Shown here one piece after another: positions 9,048-17,959 of a DNA stretch of 64,000 nucleotides; the stretch's first letter is position 1, and each line of letters opens with the position of its first letter. The position numbers and the translations under genes are program-made. The DNA is from JANQEU01 sp965601455 (GTDB lineage Bacteria; Bacteroidota; Bacteroidia; Cytophagales; Cyclobacteriaceae). The stretch lies in the NCBI GenBank assembly GCA_965601455.1, contig OZ271831.1, positions 496,001 to 560,000 of the forward strand, given 5' to 3'. Under the pieces are notes generated by a model. It searched no databases. It saw only the letters and a program-made list of their open reading frames with translations, and was not told the DNA's origin.

Positions 9048-9521
9048 CTAGCGGGTATTCGTGAAGATATCCTCAAAGTATTTAATCCATTGTCCATCTT
9101 TTAGTTCTTCCCCGTATTCTCTGAAACCGTTCTCTTCGTATTTCTCGAAGATGAATCGTTTACTATCGCTTGCGTTTATCACAAGCCTTCCATCAACAAA
9201 TTCTGCCGGTAGTTTTCTCGCCCCATTTTCTGAAAATGGATTGTAGAAATAAGTATTTTCTTTTTCATCGAAGTAGATAATCGTATGAAGTTTCAGTAAT
9301 TCGGTATTCAGCTCTACTACAAGAATGCTGTTATTTAAGTCATAGTATATCCTCTCAAAAGCTGGGACCTGTTTTGACACTTCTCCGTCAATAAACTGTG
9401 TAGACGTGCCGATCCATTCGCCAACCAGATAGCTTAGTTGATTCATTTTTTCCCGCTTCAAAGACTGGCCGGACAGGAAGTTGACCTGGAGCAGGAGGAA
9501 GAGCAAAAACCAGTTTTTCAT
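9048..9521 (-). CDS. Secreted lipocalin-like/DUF1579-like protein
   Basis: The 157-residue product starts with a signal peptide (MKNWFLLFLLLQVNFLSGQ). It then has LSYLVGEWIGTSTQF, the opening usually seen in DUF1579 and related lipocalin-like beta-barrels, followed by alternating beta-strand sequence. It is likely periplasmic. The binding partner is unknown and no catalytic motif stands out. It sits between an NTF2-like lipoprotein gene and the small membrane protein gene on the same strand (20-bp and 36-bp gaps), so the three could be co-transcribed. Confidence 0.6.
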   Translation of the reverse strand: MKNWFLLFLLLQVNFLSGQSLKREKMNQLSYLVGEWIGTSTQFIDGEVSKQVPAFERIYYDLNNSILVVELNTELLKLHTIIYFDEKENTYFYNPFSENGARKLPAEFVDGRLVINASDSKRFIFEKYEENGFREYGEELKDGQWIKYFEDIFTNTR

Positions 9522-9541
9522 ATCATTTTTCGTGGTTGCAT

Positions 9542-10069
9542 TTATCCTTCGATATGGACATCGGAGGTAATCAATGAATAGTGTACTCTTAATGGAAACC
9601 AGCTTCCATCTTGTTTTTCAAAGATCCAGCTTTCGTTATATCTGAAAGTTTGATTGCCCGATGGTGCCAAAAATGTCACTTCATTAATAAATCCCAGGAC
9701 AGATAGAGATGAGTTTCCGAAAAATTCAAAGTCTTTGAATTCCCTTTCTCTTGGCGTCCAACCCTGAGCACTATTGATTATTGATATTAACTCGTTAATA
9801 TCGGTCTTGACGCCATCGTGGTGAATGATGATTGAACCCGGTTGAAGAATTTCTTTCAAACTAGCTGAGTGTCGATTGTCAAATGCCTGAAAAAAATCGT
9901 ATACGATTTTTACGACTTTCGAAGAATCAGATTTCAAGTCAGTCTGAATGTCGGAGTTTGTTGTACTTCCCGTTTTATTTTCAGACAGAGAATCGTTACA
10001 TCGCAAGAAAAGGCTCACCGATAGTATTGCGTATCCAATGATGGCCAGAAGCCTTACTTTTTGGGTCAT
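9542..10069 (-). CDS. NTF2-like (DUF4440/SnoaL-type) probable lipoprotein
   Basis: The 175-residue protein has an N-terminal hydrophobic segment ending in SLFLRC (C24), a plausible though imperfect lipobox. A low-complexity Ser/Thr/Asp linker follows, then a domain that begins VYDFFQAFDNRHSASLKEIL, the usual opening of the NTF2-like fold (DUF4440/SnoaL-like). Such domains are often small-molecule binding or association domains, so no reaction can be assigned. It is probably anchored in the envelope. It is one of three NTF2-like proteins in the window (also 26156-26926 and 49649-50116). Confidence 0.65.
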   Translation of the reverse strand: MTQKVRLLAIIGYAILSVSLFLRCNDSLSENKTGSTTNSDIQTDLKSDSSKVVKIVYDFFQAFDNRHSASLKEILQPGSIIIHHDGVKTDINELISIINSAQGWTPREREFKDFEFFGNSSLSVLGFINEVTFLAPSGNQTFRYNESWIFEKQDGSWFPLRVHYSLITSDVHIEG

Positions 10070-10129
10070 TCAGAAGATTTATTTATCAAAATCACTTCAA
10101 ATTAACCAAACCGGGATTGAATACATTCT

Positions 10130-10810
10130 TCAAAATATTATTTTCTTGATGCCGTCCCCAACCAACTTATTCTGCAGACTTTTCTCAATCTCCTTGAATT
10201 GAGTTTTATCTGCTGTTTGGGCAATTACACCCTCGTCCAGATAGTGAATGTAGTCGCAGACATCTGTTAAAGTAGAGAAGATATGAGAAGAGATCAGAAC
10301 TGTTTTACCTATTTCTTTCATTCTTCTTAGAAGTTCTGTGACAATAATACAGCTTTGATAATCCAGACCATTAAACGGCTCATCAAGGATATAAATCTCA
10401 TTTCTCTGTAACAGTATACCCTGAAGTGCTAGCTTCTTTAGCATTCCAGTGGAGTAAGAATCTACATACCTGTTTAATGGAAGATCAAAGATATTTTCAA
10501 GTTCCTTTTCTTTATAGGTTAACCCCCTGGAAATACTTAGGAGACGGAGGAACTCATACCCTGTAATTTTATTAATGATAGGTGGGTTGGTTGGAAGGTA
10601 TCCCGTAATGTTTTTCAGTGGCTGGCCTTTATCGGCTTTTATGTTTCCGAAACAGGTTTCTAGCCCGATGAGACACTTGAATAGAGTGGTTTTTCCAGAT
10701 CCATTTTTCCCAACAATTCCATGTGTTTCACCACTAGAAATTACCAGATCTATTTCCTTAAGGACCTGAATTTTCCCATAGCTTTTGGTAAGCGATTCAA
10801 TGTGGATCAT
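10130..10810 (-). CDS. ABC transporter ATP-binding protein
   Basis: The 226-residue ATPase has a complete nucleotide-binding set: Walker A GKNGSGKTT (34-42), signature YSTGMLKKLAL (119-129) and Walker B with D-loop EIYILDEPFNGLD (138-150), then an H-loop in ISSHIFS. The signature is STGM in place of the common LSGGQ, as is frequent in drug- and lantibiotic-type ABC exporters. Its start overlaps the end of the upstream permease by 4 bp (ATGA), so the two form one transporter. The substrate is unknown. It acts on the cytoplasmic face of the inner membrane. Confidence 0.88.
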   Translation of the reverse strand: MIHIESLTKSYGKIQVLKEIDLVISSGETHGIVGKNGSGKTTLFKCLIGLETCFGNIKADKGQPLKNITGYLPTNPPIINKITGYEFLRLLSISRGLTYKEKELENIFDLPLNRYVDSYSTGMLKKLALQGILLQRNEIYILDEPFNGLDYQSCIIVTELLRRMKEIGKTVLISSHIFSTLTDVCDYIHYLDEGVIAQTADKTQFKEIEKSLQNKLVGDGIKKIIF

Positions 10811-11712
10811 AAATAACTTTTAAGGTTGACAGATGCTTTCCCGGCGAGATAAGGAATCAGTACTATGAATAAGGGTGGGAAAAGGATACATAATCCAATC
10901 AATAGACCGCTAATAATTTCTGAATCCTGTGGAAAATATGCGTATTTATTTAGCATACTAGTCACTGGTAGGGTAAAACCAAGAATGGTTATAGATAACA
11001 AAACCAGCCAATTTCCGGGGAAAAATAAGCTGATAAATACACTAATAGGTAACGTTAGTAGCAGGGAGTAAAGGATAGTAGTAAATAGTTTTTTTCGAAG
11101 AAATATTAGAGGACTTGAATTATTAATCCAAACAAAAAACACGTCTTCCGGTTTAGTAAAGAAAGCTGTCATAGTGAGAATCATGACAGCCATACCGAAA
11201 ACAGCAAGATTGAAATTTGAAACGGAAATGGCAATTATGCATATCACATACGACAAGAGTATAATTGGCCATGTTTTTCTGAAGCCCGTGATATATTCAA
11301 AAGGATACCTTGCGAATGGTGTTGGTAGAACAAAATCATAGTTTGTCGGAGTTTTAATGAAGGTTGAAAAGCATAAAACCAGAGGTAATAGTAAACCCTC
11401 AAGGGGATACCGATAAACCAATAATTCGATGGAAAAAGGTACTGAGAAAAGAATTGCCTCATAAATGCGGAGTACTCTGTAACGATTTTTGGAAAAAATT
11501 ATTTTGACCATCTCCGGGTCCTGAATTTGTCGAAATACTATAACCGATACTATTAGATATATCCAGGAGCCATCCGCAATCGTCGCCAATATCAAGTGAG
11601 AAATAGTCATGAATAAAACCAGCAGGAAGAGATAAGATAAGATAGGGTGGAAGCCTGACTCTTTAAGGAAGCGGTTGAGCCTGATAAACTGGAGACGAAT
11701 GTAATAACTCAT
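10807..11712 (-). CDS. ABC-2 type membrane protein paired with the ATPase
   Basis: The 301-residue protein has many hydrophobic segments (about 20-45, 48-65, 88-115, 145-180, 210-235, 238-255 and 268-288), and no recognisable soluble domain. It has no clear family motif. The 4-bp overlap with the ATPase gene makes it the membrane half of that ABC transporter. It is transcribed divergently from the methyltransferase gene at 11881, with a 168-bp gap in which I could not pick out a promoter. The substrate is unknown. Confidence 0.75.
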   Translation of the reverse strand: MSYYIRLQFIRLNRFLKESGFHPILSYLFLLVLFMTISHLILATIADGSWIYLIVSVIVFRQIQDPEMVKIIFSKNRYRVLRIYEAILFSVPFSIELLVYRYPLEGLLLPLVLCFSTFIKTPTNYDFVLPTPFARYPFEYITGFRKTWPIILLSYVICIIAISVSNFNLAVFGMAVMILTMTAFFTKPEDVFFVWINNSSPLIFLRKKLFTTILYSLLLTLPISVFISLFFPGNWLVLLSITILGFTLPVTSMLNKYAYFPQDSEIISGLLIGLCILFPPLFIVLIPYLAGKASVNLKSYL

Positions 11713-11880
11713 TTTGAGAAAGTGCGCAAATGAAAATTGGCGGTCGATTAAGATACGGACGGGGGGTCTTTCGGGTTGAAACTTAAAAAGGATTTTACTT
11801 CTATATCTTATTCCATTTACAACGAGACCATTCTTGTAATCTTCAAAAATTTATTCTCAATTTGACGATGAAATGGGAAT

Positions 11881-12954
11881 ATGGACCGGAAAGAATTAGA
11901 TGCCAGATTGGTTGAAGCCATTCATAAACAAACCCTGGCTTCGGAGGTAAGAAAGTTGCTTTCAGATTCAACTTTGCAGAGTCCTGAATGTAAGCATGTC
12001 CTAGAGAGGGCCCAGACTACACTAGATAAGATCAGAGAAACATGCCTGAGAGTAGGTCGGAATATGGTTGACCAATTGAAGGAGGCCGGTATTCAAAGCA
12101 GGTTTGATTCAAGTGGAATAGGGGATAGACAAAATCACCAGATATTAATTGAAATTGAAAGTAAAAACCCAACAAGAGCACTGTTGGTGGCTGAGAAGAA
12201 TGGCTATCAGTCCTTTGGAAGTCCAAAACTGCTACATTCTCAGGATATTGGTCGAATTTCACTTTTTAATGTGGATGATGACTCCAATCGTATGGAGTTT
12301 CGCTGGCCGCTAGGAAAATCATCATTTTTTCTACCTATTCGAACCAGTAACGGTGGTCCTTTACTTTTTCCGATTCCAATCTCTTTTAGACCTGTAGTAT
12401 CCACCTACGTGTCTATGAGAGCCATTCTTCGTAAATTGGGTTTACGAAAAGCCTCAAGTTCGATTGGTGGATACCTTGGAACACCCGCTGAGTTGATTCC
12501 CTTGTTGTTGAAATTTGCCGATGTGATTAAGAACGACATTTTAGTAGATATTGGTTGTGGCGATGGCCGTGTGCTAATTGAGGCTGCTAAGCACATTGGT
12601 TGTCGGGGTATAGGTTATGAAAAAGATTTGCGGCTCTGTTCGATAGCAATTGAACGATCCGGACAAGCGGGTGTGGATGACCTTGTCAGTATTAACCATG
12701 CGGATGCTACCGGTATTGAGCTTGAGAATGCCACCGTCGTATTTCTCTTTCTTCCTCCAAGATTTACTTCGGATTTGTTACCCGGTCTGGTCCGACAACT
12801 TCCCACAAACGGCCGTATTGTAGCACATGAAACCTTACCCATTTCAGCTTCGATCGAGGCTGATAGTGTTAAACCACTACTGGCTGAAACGGCTATGACC
12901 GTGGCGCATTTGTGGCGGTCTTCTGAAAAAAAAGATGAGCGAGCTCAAAACTGA
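11881..12954 (+). CDS. Two-domain SAM-dependent methyltransferase
   Basis: The C-terminal part (about 195-340) is a class I methyltransferase. It has LVDIGCGDGRVLIEAAK as motif I, GIGYEKD for the acidic ribose-binding residue, INHADAT as the adenine-binding step and VVFLFLPPRF as motif IV. Its sequence style resembles the FAM173/ATPSCKMT-like protein-lysine methyltransferase group, but the substrate cannot be fixed. The first 190 residues form an unrecognised domain with helical and beta-rich parts. The next gene (12993) encodes an SRPBCC protein on the same strand 38 bp later, suggesting shared transcription. It is cytoplasmic, with no signal peptide. Confidence 0.8.
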   Translation: MDRKELDARLVEAIHKQTLASEVRKLLSDSTLQSPECKHVLERAQTTLDKIRETCLRVGRNMVDQLKEAGIQSRFDSSGIGDRQNHQILIEIESKNPTRALLVAEKNGYQSFGSPKLLHSQDIGRISLFNVDDDSNRMEFRWPLGKSSFFLPIRTSNGGPLLFPIPISFRPVVSTYVSMRAILRKLGLRKASSSIGGYLGTPAELIPLLLKFADVIKNDILVDIGCGDGRVLIEAAKHIGCRGIGYEKDLRLCSIAIERSGQAGVDDLVSINHADATGIELENATVVFLFLPPRFTSDLLPGLVRQLPTNGRIVAHETLPISASIEADSVKPLLAETAMTVAHLWRSSEKKDERAQN

Positions 12955-12992
12955 TTGAACCAATTCAGATTGATCAGGTTACTAATAATAAG

Positions 12993-13415
12993 ATGAACAT
13001 TCAACTTGAATCCAGAGTAACCGGCGAATTAACAGCTATAGCTAATCAATTTGATGTCGAATTATTCAAATACCTGCTTCCTCCTGGGGCAAAACTGCTT
13101 GAATTTGGAGGTTCCGAAAAAGGAGATCTTGTCCACTTGAAGCTCCCGGTAGCTGGTGAATGGATAAGTGAAATAACTGAGAATGGTGCTTCGGAAGGGG
13201 AATGGTATTTTATTGATGAGGGTAGGAAGCTACCCTTTCCATTGAAACGTTGGAAGCATAGACACATATTACGTACAGTCGAAAATGATACAATAATTAT
13301 TGATGATATTCATTTTTCAACCGGAACTGTGCTGGTAGACATCCTATTTTATCCTATTCTTTTTTTGTCCTTTTATCCTAGAATAAGTCAATACAAAAGA
13401 TATTTTAATAGGTGA
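12993..13415 (+). CDS. SRPBCC-fold ligand-binding protein
   Basis: The 140-residue protein reads as a single START/SRPBCC-like domain. It opens with a beta-strand (NIQLESRV), then FKYLLPPGAKLLEFGGSEKGD, WISEITENG, EWYFIDEGRKLPFPLKRWKHRH and a final helix with YPILFLSFYP. This order is seen in Bacteroidetes proteins annotated as ligand-binding SRPBCC domain proteins. The ligand is unknown. It lies 38 bp behind the methyltransferase gene and is convergent with the VOC gene at 13426 (10-bp gap), so there is little room for a separate terminator. Confidence 0.65.
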   Translation: MNIQLESRVTGELTAIANQFDVELFKYLLPPGAKLLEFGGSEKGDLVHLKLPVAGEWISEITENGASEGEWYFIDEGRKLPFPLKRWKHRHILRTVENDTIIIDDIHFSTGTVLVDILFYPILFLSFYPRISQYKRYFNR

Positions 13416-13425
13416 ATTTTTTTGT

Positions 13426-13839
13426 TTACGAAGCCCTATATTCACTTATTTCGAACAGGTGTCCATCAGGATCGCGGAAAAAGCACCTGGTTTCCGCACC
13501 ATTAGTAAAAGGTGGTGTAATGAACTCCGCTCCCTTGCTTTTTAGTATCTCATAAGACTTTGCACAATCTTTAACTCGGATGGTAAATGCTTGACTAACA
13601 CGGTCTTTGTCATCCGGGGGTAAAAAATGGGTCATTGGTTTATCTTCGGTTGGTCCGCCAGAAGTTACCAGCAAGATCCAATTCTCAAGGAATTCCAGGA
13701 CTATCGAATCACCGCCGTACTCCCTAAATACTTTGGCTCCCAGTATATCCACGTAGAAAGACTTCGATTCTATCATATTGCGAACAACCAAAATTGTTGT
13801 TAAGGCCGAGCCGATAAACGGATTCTCTTTGTTATCCAT
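13426..13839 (-). CDS. VOC-family protein (glyoxalase/dioxygenase superfamily)
   Basis: The 137-residue protein has two beta-alpha-beta-beta-beta units. The first starts TTILVVRNMIESKSFYVDIL and the second starts QAFTIRVKDCAKSYEILKS, ending FFRDPDGHLFEISEY, where the final Glu is a typical metal ligand. This is the vicinal oxygen chelate fold shared by glyoxalase I, bleomycin/fosfomycin resistance proteins and ring-cleaving dioxygenases. The reaction cannot be chosen from sequence alone. Gene context gives no pathway. Confidence 0.8.
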   Translation of the reverse strand: MDNKENPFIGSALTTILVVRNMIESKSFYVDILGAKVFREYGGDSIVLEFLENWILLVTSGGPTEDKPMTHFLPPDDKDRVSQAFTIRVKDCAKSYEILKSKGAEFITPPFTNGAETRCFFRDPDGHLFEISEYRAS

Positions 13840-13942
13840 AATACTAATTTACGGATCTCAAGATTCTGACGAAGGGTTATAGATGGAAAGGTCTATATTA
13901 TTAACACTATCCCTCTATCTTTATATACTAGCCCCGTCACCA

Positions 13943-14467
13943 ATGAAAATCAATGAAATAAGAACCGAACTCTTAAACTCGCATGAAGCCATCAAAGACT
14001 CTGTTATGAGAATGAATGAGGATTCTTATTATAGAGCACCGGATGGAAAATGGAATGCCGGACAACAATTGAGTCATGTACTGAAGAGTGTAAAAGCTAT
14101 CCACAGGGGGATGTCCATACCAAGGATTCAGCTACGCTTAATGTTTGGAAAATCTAATCGACCTTCAAGAACTTATGACGGTTTAGTTCAGCGATATCAT
14201 GAGCGACTTCAAACTCAGTACAAACAACCTTCTGACTTCAGTCCCGATATCATTCCGTTTGAAGATCGAGAACAACTGTTGATAAAGCTCCTTGGATATG
14301 CGGATCGAATTGGGGCGCGTCTGGAAAAACTTGGAGAGAAGGATGTCGATTTTTATGTCCTACCGCATCCATTACTTGGTAAACTTACTCTCAGAGAATT
14401 CGGCTATTTCACTATTTATCACTGTTGGCATCATCTTGATTTGATAAAAAAATACAGCGTTGAATAA
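13943..14467 (+). CDS. DinB/DUF1569-like four-helix protein
   Basis: From the ATG at 13943 the product is about 174 residues. An upstream in-frame ATG at 13883 would add a hydrophobic 20-residue leader that looks less like a conserved start. It has GKWNAGQQLSHVL near the N-terminus and FTIYHCWHHLDLIKKY near the C-terminus. The His residues in these spots are the usual metal ligands of DinB_2 proteins, many of which are thiol S-transferases or have no known role. The length fits the family. Neighbours give no function. Confidence 0.7.
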   Translation: MKINEIRTELLNSHEAIKDSVMRMNEDSYYRAPDGKWNAGQQLSHVLKSVKAIHRGMSIPRIQLRLMFGKSNRPSRTYDGLVQRYHERLQTQYKQPSDFSPDIIPFEDREQLLIKLLGYADRIGARLEKLGEKDVDFYVLPHPLLGKLTLREFGYFTIYHCWHHLDLIKKYSVE

Positions 14468-14488
14468 ATTCTTGTTAAATCATCGGAT

Positions 14489-16837
14489 TTAGTTTAATAC
14501 AAGTTCAAATTTTGCGTTAAGCAGTACCTTCTCCTTAGAGTACCAATATGGGATCCATTCTCCGGTTTTCCATTGTTCCAACTGCGATTTATAATAAGGA
14601 TGGAGAATTCTTGAAGCACTTCCTCCGGAGATCACACCCATCATCTTTTCCTGATCATTCATATCCGCGACCATTCGAAAAGAACTAAACCATCCTGTTT
14701 CGTAAGCATGATCCTTATTTTTAGAGAAACCTCCTCGATTAAGGGTTTGATTTGAGCCTTGCTTAGGTAAAAGCTCGGCTCCCAAAAACTCACTTCCAAA
14801 GCCTTTCTGTTTGATTGGACTATAGAAATAAACGGTATGCAGGTTGCCCCATGTCCATTCCTTTTTGTTGGATCCCAGTTTCTTGGTCAGAATATCTTTT
14901 GTTCGAACACCTGCTTCAACTATTAGATCTGAAAGTGTTTCTATACCTGGAGTTTCCTTGTTGTCGATAAATGGATGGTCAGTAAGCATAAGGCTATCAA
15001 GTCTTTGATTCCAGTAATAGACACTTCCCCAGTACATGTCTTCAAGCTCGTCTGGTAGTTCGTCATCGAGTAGGAGATAAAGTAATTCGTTGTAAAGTAC
15101 GGTATAAACTGAAGCACCCACTTCACTAATTTCATCTTCCATATTCCAGGTCTGCAGTATTTCTACAAGTTCTGCTGTCCGATCATCCCGATTCAAAGCA
15201 TCGATAAATAATGGTGTAAGCCTTTGTGCTTGCATGTTTTTAACATCGAAGATGAGCTCCCATAAATCAAATGCATCCAATTTCTCATCCGTAGAAAAGA
15301 ACTCTTTCAAACGTTGATAACGATAGTAAGGTGAAAAATGGCTAGAGTAGTAATATGGATAGTCATCAGGTCTTGTATCGTGATTTGCTGTACCGACCCA
15401 GCCTCTTTCCGGATTGATCATATTTGGAAGCTCCTCCTTCGGAATAAAACCTTTCCAGCCCAGATTTCCGCTGGATTGGGGTAAAGTACCTGCCTGATTT
15501 TCTCGAATCGGGACCAGGCCGGTTGACTGGTGAGCAATATTTCCCTGGGTATCAGCAATAATGAAATTGAAAAACATATTGTCCATGCCGGTGATTACTT
15601 CCCGAACATCGGATACACTTTTTGCTTCCATCAAACGGTCGATACCGAGTGAGGTGCTTTCGGTTTCAGCCAGGGACCACCTGAGACTTACTACGTCATC
15701 CGTTAGAATATTAAATACTGGAAAGTCTGAAATGACAGGTCCACGGACTGTGGATCTAATGCTGATCTCCACAGGGGTGCTGTCCTTGATTTGAATGATT
15801 TCTTCTCTTATTTCAAAAGGGGTCCTGGCACCATTTTCCATGTAATTGTCTCCATCAGAGACCTCGATAAATAAATCTTGACTATCCCCGTATCCGTTGG
15901 TGACACCAAAAGAAACATATTCGTTTCTTCCACATAGGATTCCAGGTATTCCAGGAGGTCCGATGCCTACCGCTTTAAATTTAGGTCCGATAAGTCCAAT
16001 GGGATAAAACGTACCAGGAAGGACTCGGGCATCAACATGGGGGTCGTTTGCGAGAATTGGTTTTCCGGATTTTGATCGTTCACCTGAGATTGCCCAATTA
16101 TTTGAACCAAGTTCGGGATAGGGTATAATTGGTGAGGCTAGTTGACTTATCCGTTTATCCGAAGCCATCGTAACCGGTATTATTGATGAGTCTGATGGTA
16201 ATGGCTTTGTTCGATCAAGATTGATGGTTAACGGTAGTAGCTCCGCTGCATCCTTCATCCTTGCTGCCAGATTGAGGCTTATAATTTCATCGTCCATGTT
16301 TTGGCTATGAAATAAACCGATGAAATGGATAACGGATACAACATCCACCGGATCGAGTGGTTTGGGTTGAATATTTAGTAAACCCAGCTCTAATGGATAT
16401 TCGTCAACTGCTACTCTCAGGTATTCATTAAATCCCTCACAGTACCATTTCAATACATCCTTTGTCTCCTGATCGAGGTATTGAAAGCTTCTTTTGGCGT
16501 TACCGTATAGATTCAATACCCTCATTTTGATGTCGGAATTCAACATGGGACTGCCAACTAGAGCAGCAGCCTCACCTTTGATTAGCGCTCGATAGAATTC
16601 AATTTGAAACAGTCGGTCCTGAGCAGTAACGAATGCCTGACCCCTAATCAGATCCGACTTATTCTCCGCCAGGACATAGGCAATTCCGTGCTCATCCCTG
16701 ATGATCCTTATAGGTTCGGTATTTACCGTGATTTCAAATTCGCCATCTCTCTTAAAGTTATTGGCATTCTTTAACCATAGATAACCAGCCGTAAACAAGA
16801 CAAGAATGGCAAGGCAGAAAATCAATAGTTTCTTCAT
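14489..16837 (-). CDS. Penicillin acylase-type Ntn hydrolase
   Basis: The 782-residue precursor has an N-terminal membrane/signal segment (1-22) and the penicillin amidase layout. The small (alpha) part is followed by the autocatalytic site GSNNWAIS, with S245 as the N-terminal nucleophile after self-cleavage, then ANDPH and the PPGIPGILCGRNEYVSFGVTN segment. Enzymes of this family hydrolyse N-acyl amides such as penicillin side chains or acyl-homoserine lactones; the substrate here is unknown. It acts in the periplasm. It starts 42 bp after the dipeptidase stop on the same strand, so it could be the last gene of the D-amino-acid operon and might release acyl groups from N-acylated amino acids (inference). 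Confidence 0.85.
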   Translation of the reverse strand: MKKLLIFCLAILVLFTAGYLWLKNANNFKRDGEFEITVNTEPIRIIRDEHGIAYVLAENKSDLIRGQAFVTAQDRLFQIEFYRALIKGEAAALVGSPMLNSDIKMRVLNLYGNAKRSFQYLDQETKDVLKWYCEGFNEYLRVAVDEYPLELGLLNIQPKPLDPVDVVSVIHFIGLFHSQNMDDEIISLNLAARMKDAAELLPLTINLDRTKPLPSDSSIIPVTMASDKRISQLASPIIPYPELGSNNWAISGERSKSGKPILANDPHVDARVLPGTFYPIGLIGPKFKAVGIGPPGIPGILCGRNEYVSFGVTNGYGDSQDLFIEVSDGDNYMENGARTPFEIREEIIQIKDSTPVEISIRSTVRGPVISDFPVFNILTDDVVSLRWSLAETESTSLGIDRLMEAKSVSDVREVITGMDNMFFNFIIADTQGNIAHQSTGLVPIRENQAGTLPQSSGNLGWKGFIPKEELPNMINPERGWVGTANHDTRPDDYPYYYSSHFSPYYRYQRLKEFFSTDEKLDAFDLWELIFDVKNMQAQRLTPLFIDALNRDDRTAELVEILQTWNMEDEISEVGASVYTVLYNELLYLLLDDELPDELEDMYWGSVYYWNQRLDSLMLTDHPFIDNKETPGIETLSDLIVEAGVRTKDILTKKLGSNKKEWTWGNLHTVYFYSPIKQKGFGSEFLGAELLPKQGSNQTLNRGGFSKNKDHAYETGWFSSFRMVADMNDQEKMMGVISGGSASRILHPYYKSQLEQWKTGEWIPYWYSKEKVLLNAKFELVLN

Positions 16838-16879
16838 GATAATTATATCAATTTAAGTGGTTTGCACGGAGCTCGTTAA

Positions 16880-17959
16880 TTACCAATGTCTTCTTAGAAA
16901 ATCAATCCAGTTATTGGCCATAATGCTCTCTATATCCATACTTGAATATCCTCGGTTCGACAATATTCCCCCTAACTTCCGAAGATCTGCAATTGTTTCT
17001 ATATCCGCTGGTGATTGCTCAGTTCCAAAGGCTCCATCCAGGTCAGATCCGATCCCAACGTGTTTTGCATTTCCTGCTAGCTGGCAGATGTGATCAATAT
17101 GGTTAGCCACGGTCTCAAGGGTCACATTCATTGATTGCGGTGTGGAGGAGCCTCTTACCCAACCGGGAACTAACATCCAAGTATCAAAGACGGCACCGAT
17201 TACGGCACCTCTTTCAATTAATGCTTTCAATTGCTCATCTGAAAACTGCCTGTTGTGCGGCACAAGCTCTCGGCAGTTATTGTGACTGGCCCATATCGGA
17301 CCATTAAAATGATCAAGAGCTTCCCAAAAACTATCGTCGCAAAGGTGCGTGGCGTCCAGGATGATATTTAGGTTTTCCATCTCACGTAATAACATTCTAC
17401 CGTTTTCACCAATACCACCGTTAGCATCAGTACCCTGAGCATAAGTGCCGGGACCGTAGTGCGCAGGCCCAATTGCACGAAGCCCCCCTTCATAAGCTAT
17501 GTGAAGATGGTCCATGGTGACAATACTATCTGCTCCTTCGAGGCTTCTGATCAAACCGATTGGTGTGTTTTTGCTGTCACCATTCCAACGTAGCAGATGA
17601 TTCTCCAAATCGGTTTTGGACTGAATAAGTTGAAGTTGTCCATCGGCTTGCATGGCCTCGTACCATGCCAATTGTCCCTGTGTTTGTGCCCAGGCTTGTT
17701 CCGGAGAATTCCAACTGGCACCTGGCAGGGCATTGTTCCTTTTGGTATATCTGGCAATCTGGGTACCCACAACAATTCCGACATTACCTTCCCTCAAACT
17801 GGAAAATGAAACTGTGCCATTTCCTCGATCGGGCTTGTCGGTTTTACCCTGTTCATTTTCGCGAATTTCGGCTACAGTCCATCTAAGATCCCGGTTCCAT
17901 TCCATTGCATTCATAGAAAGGTCCAGGTGGGCATCGAATATAAACGGATGATCTGTCAT
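16880..17959 (-). CDS. Membrane dipeptidase (peptidase family M19)
   Basis: The 359-residue enzyme opens with the metal-binding FDAHLDLS (H11, D13) and has the other M19 landmarks: SLEGADS (metal-bridging Glu), DATHLCDDSFWEAL, WASHNNCREL and GIGSDLDG. Renal-type dipeptidases hydrolyse dipeptides and, unusually, accept a D-residue at the C-terminal side. No signal peptide is obvious, so it is probably cytoplasmic despite the family name. Its ATG overlaps the stop of the upstream PLP-enzyme gene by 4 bp. Together with that enzyme, RidA and the permease it fits release and breakdown of D-amino acids from imported dipeptides (inference). Confidence 0.88.
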   Translation of the reverse strand: MTDHPFIFDAHLDLSMNAMEWNRDLRWTVAEIRENEQGKTDKPDRGNGTVSFSSLREGNVGIVVGTQIARYTKRNNALPGASWNSPEQAWAQTQGQLAWYEAMQADGQLQLIQSKTDLENHLLRWNGDSKNTPIGLIRSLEGADSIVTMDHLHIAYEGGLRAIGPAHYGPGTYAQGTDANGGIGENGRMLLREMENLNIILDATHLCDDSFWEALDHFNGPIWASHNNCRELVPHNRQFSDEQLKALIERGAVIGAVFDTWMLVPGWVRGSSTPQSMNVTLETVANHIDHICQLAGNAKHVGIGSDLDGAFGTEQSPADIETIADLRKLGGILSNRGYSSMDIESIMANNWIDFLRRHW

